Translations under genes and position numbers: made by a program
Part shown: one piece after another, positions 59,351-64,000 of the stretch
Layout: each line of letters opens with the position of its first letter
How positions within the stretch are numbered: the first letter of the stretch is position 1
Notes under the pieces: model-generated
What the model was told of the DNA's origin: nothing
Database searches by the model: none
What the model saw: only the letters and a program-made list of their open reading frames with translations
Assembly (NCBI GenBank): GCA_964594775.1
Contig: CAZQNO010000006.1
Location: 9,049-73,048 of the forward strand
Reading direction: 5' to 3'
Source of the DNA: CAYFVU01 sp964594775
GTDB taxonomy: Bacteria > Spirochaetota > Spirochaetia > DSM-16054 > Sediminispirochaetaceae
DNA: 64,000 nucleotides

Positions 59351-60601
59351 TTATACCTGCCAACTTGCCATATAGCGCTCCTGCTCCTTCGTGAGGGTAT
59401 CGATGGAGAGCCCGAGGGAGCTGAGCTTCTTCGAGGCAACCATTCGGTCGATCTCTTCGGGTACTGGATAGACCTTCGGCGGGAGTTGCCGATTTTCATT
59501 GAGGTAGAGCAGTGCCGAGACCTGCAGGGCAAAGGTCATGTCCATAATTTCCGCCGGGTGGCCGTCTCCCGCCGCCAGATTGACCAGCCGTCCGTCGGCA
59601 AGCAGATACACGCGCCGGCCGTCCTTCATCCGATACATGCGGATGTTTTTGCGGGCCTCTTTCGACTCTTTGGAAAGGGCCTCGAGGTCGGGTTTGCTGA
59701 TCTCTACGTCGAAATGGCCGGCATTGGCCATAATAGCGCCGTCCTTCATCCGTTCGATGTGTTCACGGCGGATTACATCGCGGTTGCCGGTGACGGTGAC
59801 GAAGAAGTCACCTGTCTCGGCGGCTTTTTCCATCGGCAGGACGTCGAAACCGTCCATCCACGCCTCCGTTGCCTTAATCGGATCGATTTCGCAGACCGCC
59901 ACCTTCGCGCCGAGCCCCTTCGCCCGCAGTGCAACCCCCTTTCCGCACCAGCCGTAGCCGATTACCACGGCCCGCTTACCCGCCACCACGAGGTTTGTGG
60001 TACGCATTATCCCGTCCCAGGTGGACTGACCGGTGCCGTAGCGGTTGTCGAAGAGGTATTTGCAGTAGGCGTCGTTCACCGCTACCATGGGAAACTTCAG
60101 TTCTCCGGCGTCTTCCATGGCTCGGAGTCGGTGAATACCGGTGGTGGTCTCTTCGGCCCCGCCGATTATCTCGGAGATGAGGTCGCTGCGGGTGGAGTGC
60201 AGTCGTTCGACGAGGTCGCCGCCGTCGTCTATAATGAGCTGCGGTTTCGTGTCGAGGACCTTGTCGAGGAAGGAGACATACTCCTTTGGACTCGCGCCGT
60301 ACCAGCTGTGCACTTCAACATCCATCTCCGCGAGACCCGCGGCCACGTCGTCCTGGGTGGAGAGGGGATTGCTGCCGCATATGGCTACCTCGGCGCCGAG
60401 TTCGTGGATCACTCGGGCCATATACGCCGTTTTCGCCTCCAGATGCAGGGCGATTGCAACCCGCATCCCTTTGAGGGGCTGAACCGCCTTCCGTTCTTCA
60501 AGTATCTCGTTGAGGATATCCATGTGCGCGGCGACCCATTCGATTTTCTTCTTGCCATCCGGTGCCAGGGAGGGGTTTCTCAGAGTAGATTTCTCCGTCA
60601 T
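59351..60601 (-). CDS. ahcY: Adenosylhomocysteinase
   Basis: A 416-residue S-adenosylhomocysteine hydrolase, which reverses product inhibition after AdoMet-dependent methylation by splitting SAH to adenosine and homocysteine. SNPLSTQDDVAAGL, NDAYCKYLFDNRYGTGQS and the NAD motif GYGWCGKGVALRAKGLGA are diagnostic. AAAAGGAG before ATG 60601 sets the start. A possible promoter TTCACT-N17-TATGCT lies about 40 bases upstream. No SAH or SAM riboswitch is recognisable. The nearby DNA and rRNA methyltransferase genes would use this recycling. Confidence 0.94.
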   Translation of the reverse strand: MTEKSTLRNPSLAPDGKKKIEWVAAHMDILNEILEERKAVQPLKGMRVAIALHLEAKTAYMARVIHELGAEVAICGSNPLSTQDDVAAGLAEMDVEVHSWYGASPKEYVSFLDKVLDTKPQLIIDDGGDLVERLHSTRSDLISEIIGGAEETTTGIHRLRAMEDAGELKFPMVAVNDAYCKYLFDNRYGTGQSTWDGIMRTTNLVVAGKRAVVIGYGWCGKGVALRAKGLGAKVAVCEIDPIKATEAWMDGFDVLPMEKAAETGDFFVTVTGNRDVIRREHIERMKDGAIMANAGHFDVEISKPDLEALSKESKEARKNIRMYRMKDGRRVYLLADGRLVNLAAGDGHPAEIMDMTFALQVSALLYLNENRQLPPKVYPVPEEIDRMVASKKLSSLGLSIDTLTKEQERYMASWQV

Positions 60602-60651
60602 TTTTTGCTCCTTTTCTCTCTTCAAAAGCATAGCCGAAGAGGGGGAAAAAG

Positions 60652-60679
60652 TGAAGCGGGACCAATGAAGCGGGACCAA
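60652..60679. repeat. Perfect 14-base tandem duplication
   Basis: TGAAGCGGGACCAA occurs twice without a gap (60652-60665 and 60666-60679), between ahcY and def. Confidence 0.8.
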
Positions 60680-60684
60680 GTAAA

Positions 60685-60713
60685 TTGACGGCATGAGCGT
60701 GTTTTAGTACTAT
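60685..60713 (+). promoter_or_regulatory. Promoter for def-fmt, at the start codon
   Basis: TTGACG (60685-60690) and TACTAT (60708-60713) are 17 bases apart. The ATG at 60720 is seven bases beyond the -10 element, so the message is predicted to be leaderless. Confidence 0.7.
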
Positions 60714-60719
60714 ATAGAC

Positions 60720-61199
60720 ATGATGGAGATATATACGATCGGGGCGGATGTCTTGAGAACCTCGGCCGCTCCGATAGAAGAGATACACGAAGAGATCGAT
60801 TCCCTGGCGCGGGATATGCTGGAGACCATGTACCGGGGCGACGGCATCGGACTGGCAGGACCTCAGGTGGGCGTGGAGAAGCAGATTTTCGTGTGCCACG
60901 CCCAGGGCGATGAAGCGAGAGTCTTCATCAACCCGCAGATCATCGCTACGAGCCAGCAACAGGTGCCCTACGAGGAAGGATGTCTCAGCATACCCGGCGT
61001 CTACGCGGACGTCGTTCGCTCGGCGTCAATTACCGTCCAGGCACTCAATGAAAAGGGCAAGCCCTTTCGTCTCGATGCCGACGGAGTACTCGCCCGGGTA
61101 ATTCAGCACGAGATGGACCACCTCAGAGGGGTGCTCTTCATCGACCATGTGGACGAAAAGAGCAGACAAAAGCTTCTGAAGGTATACAGCAGGAGATAA
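60720..61199 (+). CDS. def: Peptide deformylase
   Basis: A 159-residue metal hydrolase removing the formyl group from new proteins. The three motifs are GIGLAGPQVG (40-49), EEGCLSIPG and QHEMDHLRG. Two ATGs in a row (60720 and 60723) could start it; neither has a Shine-Dalgarno sequence, and the predicted transcription start coincides with 60720, which points to a leaderless message. It overlaps fmt by one base. Confidence 0.94.
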   Translation: MMEIYTIGADVLRTSAAPIEEIHEEIDSLARDMLETMYRGDGIGLAGPQVGVEKQIFVCHAQGDEARVFINPQIIATSQQQVPYEEGCLSIPGVYADVVRSASITVQALNEKGKPFRLDADGVLARVIQHEMDHLRGVLFIDHVDEKSRQKLLKVYSRR

Positions 61200-62188
61200 T
61201 GAAGATCCTCTTCGCCGGCACTCCGCAGTTAGCGGTTCCCAGTCTCGAGAAACTCTCCAAGAGTTTCGACATCACCGCCGTTCTTACCGCTCCCGACAGG
61301 CCGAAGGGAAGGGGAAAGCGGGTCGAATTCAGCCCCGTAAAAAAGAAAGCCGTCGAACTCGGCATACCTGTCCTCCAGCCCGAGACGTTGAAAGGCGAGG
61401 CCAGGGAGCAAATCCGTCCCCTCAAGGCGGAGCTCCTGGTGGTCTACGCCTATGGCCGAATATTCGGCCCCAAATTTCTTTCCCTCTTTCCAAAGAGAGG
61501 GATAAACGTACATCCCTCTCTTCTCCCCCGGTATCGGGGAAGTACTCCCCTGATAGCACCGATAATCAACGGTGATGCGGAGACCGGCATTTCCGTTCAG
61601 ACCGTTGAATTAGCGGTGGATACGGGAGATATTCTCGGACAAGTCCGCATTCCTCTCGCGGGAAGGGAAACGGCCGGCGATTTAGCCGAGAAGGCGGCGA
61701 AGCTTGGTGCCGAACTCTTGGCGGAGATAGTCAAGAAGATGGAGGAAGGGAGGCACACGCCGCTTGCGCAGGGCACGGAAGGACTCAGCTGCTGCCGCCG
61801 CCTGAATAAACAGGACGGCTTGATCAATTGGTCACTGCCTGCGCGGATGATCGAACGGATGATTCGCGCCTATACGCCTTGGCCACGGGCCTACAGCTAT
61901 TGGAACGGTCGAAGGATTACCATTCATCGCGGCGGACTGCCGAGCGAACATATCACTGTGCCCGAAGCTTCGCAGAAACAAAGTGATACCCTGACCAATG
62001 GGCTGCCGATACCGGGTCTCGTGCGAGGTATGGACAGAAAAGAGGGATTTTTGCTACAAACGGGAGATGGGCTTCTTGCGATAAAAGAGCTCCAGCTCGA
62101 GGGAAAAACGGCGCTGCAGTGGGACGCATTTTTCAACGGCAATGCCGATTTCATCCGTGCACGACTCGGACCGAATACAGCGGAGTAG
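61199..62188 (+). CDS. fmt: Methionyl-tRNA formyltransferase
   Basis: A 329-residue enzyme that formylates initiator Met-tRNA using 10-formyl-THF. MKILFAGTPQLAVPSL, the catalytic HPSLLPRYRGSTPLIAPI and VDTGDIL are characteristic, and the C-terminal tRNA-binding barrel is present. The ATG overlaps the def stop codon (TAATG), a classic def-fmt coupling; its ribosome binding site GCAGGAG lies inside def. Confidence 0.94.
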   Translation: MKILFAGTPQLAVPSLEKLSKSFDITAVLTAPDRPKGRGKRVEFSPVKKKAVELGIPVLQPETLKGEAREQIRPLKAELLVVYAYGRIFGPKFLSLFPKRGINVHPSLLPRYRGSTPLIAPIINGDAETGISVQTVELAVDTGDILGQVRIPLAGRETAGDLAEKAAKLGAELLAEIVKKMEEGRHTPLAQGTEGLSCCRRLNKQDGLINWSLPARMIERMIRAYTPWPRAYSYWNGRRITIHRGGLPSEHITVPEASQKQSDTLTNGLPIPGLVRGMDRKEGFLLQTGDGLLAIKELQLEGKTALQWDAFFNGNADFIRARLGPNTAE

Positions 62189-62192
62189 ATTC

Positions 62193-63176
62193 ATGAGAGA
62201 AACAGAAAATAGATTCTTTCGCATCCTCATCCTGTTCTCTTTCGGAACCCTCGCGCTCGCCTTTTTGCTTGGGGTGCTCGCCTTTGTCCTCAGCCTGGAG
62301 GGACGGGAGGAGACGATGGTCCCCGACTTGGAGGGAATGGAGCTCGCTAATGCCGTTATCGAACTGCAGGACAAGGGGCTCTACGCGGAGGTTCAGCTGC
62401 GTTACTCGAACAGTCTCTCCGACAAGGGAACCGTGCTGGGTCAAGAGCCGATACCCGGCTCGGTGCTTAAGGCGGGGAGTGAAGTGCTCCTGCGGGTGAG
62501 CAAGGGTGCAGCCGTCGAAAAGCTCGAGAACTACGTCGGATTGAATATCAACGAGCTGGAAGCCCGCCTCAAGAGTCTTGAATCGGTCTATGGGCCGCTT
62601 TTGAGGCTCAAGACTCCCCTTATCCGTGTCTACGACGAGAGTCCTAGAGGAACGATCCTCGAACAGAAGCCGAAACCGGGGACGGAACTGTCCGTCCTTA
62701 CGGAACTGGAACTCGTGGTGAGTAAAGGGCCGGAAGGACAAATGTCGGTGGTGCGGGATTACACCGGTCTGGATTGGCGCAGCGCCTTGCAAAGCGCCGC
62801 TTCCTCCGGTCATCCCTTCGTATTCACGCGAACAAACGACCCTGAAGGATCCCCGGGAACCGTCGTATCGCAGAGTCCGAAAGCGGAAGCGGAGGTTCCC
62901 GTCGACACTATTAGACAACTCCTTGTGCGTCCGCCTCAGGAGCTTGAGGAAGGCTATCGCTTCGGTATTCTGGAGAAGGAATTACCCGATCAGCCTCTCG
63001 CTATACCCATACAAATCGAAGCAATTTCTCCTACGGGAGAACAGGAAACGCTCATCGGCTTCAGGCATGCGGGAGGTCTCCTTACGGTGCCCTATTTGCA
63101 GAAAATTGGTACGAGTCTCATTGTCCTGATTGACGGACAGGAAAGAATCCGAGTTCAGGTGAGGGAGGAAGAGTAG
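62193..63176 (+). CDS. PASTA-domain membrane protein
   Basis: A 327-residue protein with one membrane helix (about 9-33) and an extracytoplasmic part made of three PASTA repeats (starting near residues 45, 112 and 185). Each repeat has the hallmark VPDL/LG or DY.GL.-type strand and a G..V..Q.P..G turn. PASTA domains bind uncrosslinked peptidoglycan or muropeptides. There is no kinase or penicillin-binding domain here, so it may be a wall-sensing or division-associated protein. It overlaps no other gene; fmt ends four bases before it. Confidence 0.85.
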   Translation: MRETENRFFRILILFSFGTLALAFLLGVLAFVLSLEGREETMVPDLEGMELANAVIELQDKGLYAEVQLRYSNSLSDKGTVLGQEPIPGSVLKAGSEVLLRVSKGAAVEKLENYVGLNINELEARLKSLESVYGPLLRLKTPLIRVYDESPRGTILEQKPKPGTELSVLTELELVVSKGPEGQMSVVRDYTGLDWRSALQSAASSGHPFVFTRTNDPEGSPGTVVSQSPKAEAEVPVDTIRQLLVRPPQELEEGYRFGILEKELPDQPLAIPIQIEAISPTGEQETLIGFRHAGGLLTVPYLQKIGTSLIVLIDGQERIRVQVREEE

Positions 63177-63189
63177 GTTTTCTCCAATG

Positions 63190-63218
63190 TTGACATCGGA
63201 TCGAGCATAGACTACAGT
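63190..63218 (+). promoter_or_regulatory. Promoter for tRNA-Gly
   Basis: TTGACA (63190-63195) and TACAGT (63213-63218) are 17 bases apart, with a start near 63225 and about 32 bases before the mature tRNA. Confidence 0.7.
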
Positions 63219-63256
63219 TTATCTACAACAGCATGGATAGCTAATTTTTGCAGCGT

Positions 63257-63327
63257 GCGAGTGTGGTGAAATGGTATCACGAAAGCTTCCCAAGCTTTAG
63301 TCGGGGGTTCAATTCCCCTCACTCGCT
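63257..63327 (+). tRNA. tRNA-Gly(CCC)
   Basis: The acceptor arms GCGAGTG (63257-63263) and CACTCGC (63320-63326) pair perfectly with discriminator T63327. The anticodon arm AAAGC-TTCCCAA-GCTTT gives anticodon CCC. The T arm has GGGG-GTTCAATT-CCCC. No CCA is encoded. Confidence 0.92.
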
Positions 63328-63398
63328 TTATCAAAATTTGTTTTTATCGAGTTTGCCGATTCGTAGTACAATCACTATTTTCTACGTAAGGAGACGCA

Positions 63399-63770
63399 AT
63401 GGACTGGAAAGAAAAATTTGAGAAGGGTGTGAATCAGGGACTCGATACATCGAAAAAAATCCTGTACAAGGCGAAGGACCGGGCGAAGGAGCTCGGTGAC
63501 CAGGGAGTCCTCGCATTCGAGATTCGCCAGCTGGAGGCGAAACATACGGACCTCCTCACAAAGCTCGGTTCAAAAGTTCACGAACTATTGATTGATGAAC
63601 AACGGTCTACGGTGACCAAGAAGAGCGGCGGAGTAAAGGAGATCTTAGAGGAGATCGATCAGGCTCGAGAACTGCTTGAGGAAAAGCGTGAACAGAAGCG
63701 TAGAGGGACAGAGACCGGGCCGGATTCAGGAACGGATCAGCAGGAAGAGGATTCGGGCGGCGCACAATAG
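63399..63770 (+). CDS. Small unknown helical protein
   Basis: A 123-residue, highly charged protein beginning MDWKEKFEKGVNQGLDTSKKILY. It consists of long amphipathic helices followed by a Gly/Glu/Ser-rich disordered tail of about 25 residues. No signal peptide, membrane segment or domain is recognised. The ribosome binding site TAAGGAGACGC is good, and a TACAAT element at 63366-63371 may be its -10 box. It may be a coiled-coil or surface-associated small protein; function unknown. Confidence 0.7.
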   Translation: MDWKEKFEKGVNQGLDTSKKILYKAKDRAKELGDQGVLAFEIRQLEAKHTDLLTKLGSKVHELLIDEQRSTVTKKSGGVKEILEEIDQARELLEEKREQKRRGTETGPDSGTDQQEEDSGGAQ

Positions 63771-63803
63771 CAAGAGCCCGAAATCGTTTTTCTTGAGCCT
63801 CTC

Positions 63804-63832
63804 TTGACAATATTTTTTCGAATCGGTATATT
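63804..63832 (+). promoter_or_regulatory. Near-perfect sigma70 promoter at the window end
   Basis: TTGACA (63804-63809) and TATATT (63827-63832) are 17 bases apart. Transcription would start near 63839, immediately before a terminator-like hairpin at 63841-63870. No ORF follows in the remaining 130 bases. A second TTGACA occurs at about 63922-63927. Confidence 0.7.
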
Positions 63833-63840
63833 ACCGCTCA

Positions 63841-63870
63841 CCGGCCGAGATATGCGACGGCCGGGTTTTT
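63841..63870 (+). terminator. Terminator-like hairpin directly after a strong promoter
   Basis: Seven perfect G/C pairs (63841-63847 with 63858-63864), a ten-base loop and GTTTTT. It could terminate the preceding gene or attenuate the promoter at 63804. Confidence 0.65.
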
Positions 63871-64000
63871 ACCGGCAGTTTTTGCTTCGAACTTGTCGTA
63901 CCCCCTTTGAGATTCGGTGCTTGACAGAAGCAAAGGGGATATGGTAGAAACTGCGCACGCTCTTTTGGCATCTGCGGATGCGGGGAGGGGAGTGAAGGTC

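Noticed and set aside
60602..60719. SAH/SAM riboswitch before ahcY
   Set aside because: Only about 118 bases, with no matching conserved core; the promoter and tandem repeat account for the region.
1..64000. CRISPR array, insertion sequence or prophage
   Set aside because: No spaced direct repeats, transposase or integrase motif was seen. The only repeats are the short ones listed.

Overview
The window looks like a stretch of a spirochaete chromosome, probably from a free-living, fermentative Spirochaeta/Sediminispirochaeta-like lineage. This is inference. It rests on three tandem LPP20-type lipoproteins and other lipoproteins with loose lipoboxes, the order cdaA-cdaR-acpS-DUF2225-truA-udg-priA followed by def-fmt-PASTA, the LL-diaminopimelate aminotransferase route to lysine, and a fairly GC-rich, compact genome. 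Genes are packed with many ATGA/GTGA start-stop overlaps. No insertion sequence, prophage, CRISPR array or rRNA gene was recognised, and one tRNA-Gly is present. Most of the window is ordinary core metabolism, with a few accessory oddities.

Layout. 1-2.3 kb: edge of a gamma-carbonic-anhydrase-like gene, glycerate kinase and a tartronate-semialdehyde-reductase-like enzyme. 2.4-10 kb: cytidine deaminase, a large unknown protein, an orphan DNA methyltransferase and the lysine genes lysA-dapL-dapA, with an ACT-domain protein read divergently from dapA. 9.7-11.1 kb: a MobB-like/THEP1-like P-loop pair and two small proteins. 11.2-14.9 kb: three LPP20 lipoproteins and a queuosine-precursor transporter. 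14.9-23.3 kb: inositol-phosphatase-like enzyme, glycosyltransferase-like protein, DMT transporter, DacA-type carboxypeptidase, a ferredoxin-thioredoxin-reductase-like protein paired with a glutaredoxin, and an osmC/unknown/phosphohexomutase/galE/small-Cys-protein operon. 23.3-36.3 kb: RlmK-like methylase, GlnRS, diguanylate cyclase, a lipoprotein, RpiB, a deleted CheB/receiver remnant with KDPG aldolase, a membrane-bound-ferritin-like iron transporter with SufU and EttA, a PfkB kinase, cupin, HPr and a Gx transporter.

36.3-48.6 kb holds the whole branched-chain amino acid pathway in one direction: ilvB-ilvN-ilvC-cimA-leuA-leuC-leuD-leuB. CimA makes isoleucine from pyruvate and acetyl-CoA; no threonine deaminase is seen here. 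In front of ilvB is an Ile/Leu/Val-rich leader peptide and then a second small ORF. The start region of that second ORF can pair with the leader peptide's coding sequence, and its stop overlaps the ilvB start. This is the most interesting regulatory structure in the window. An NfnAB-type transhydrogenase pair follows with its own promoter.

48.6-64 kb: folate cyclo-ligase, cardiolipin synthase, an exported Asp-box/glycoside-hydrolase-like fusion, c-di-AMP synthesis (cdaA-cdaR), acpS, DUF2225, truA, uracil-DNA glycosylase, priA, ahcY, def-fmt, a PASTA protein, tRNA-Gly and a small helical protein. The window ends with a very strong promoter that points straight into a terminator-like hairpin.

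Promoters resembling TTGACA-N16/17-TATAAT are unusually easy to see. Several (def, HPr, the small protein at 10894-11118) place the transcription start at or within a base or two of the start codon, suggesting leaderless mRNAs. All assignments are by eye; no database search or folding program was run.
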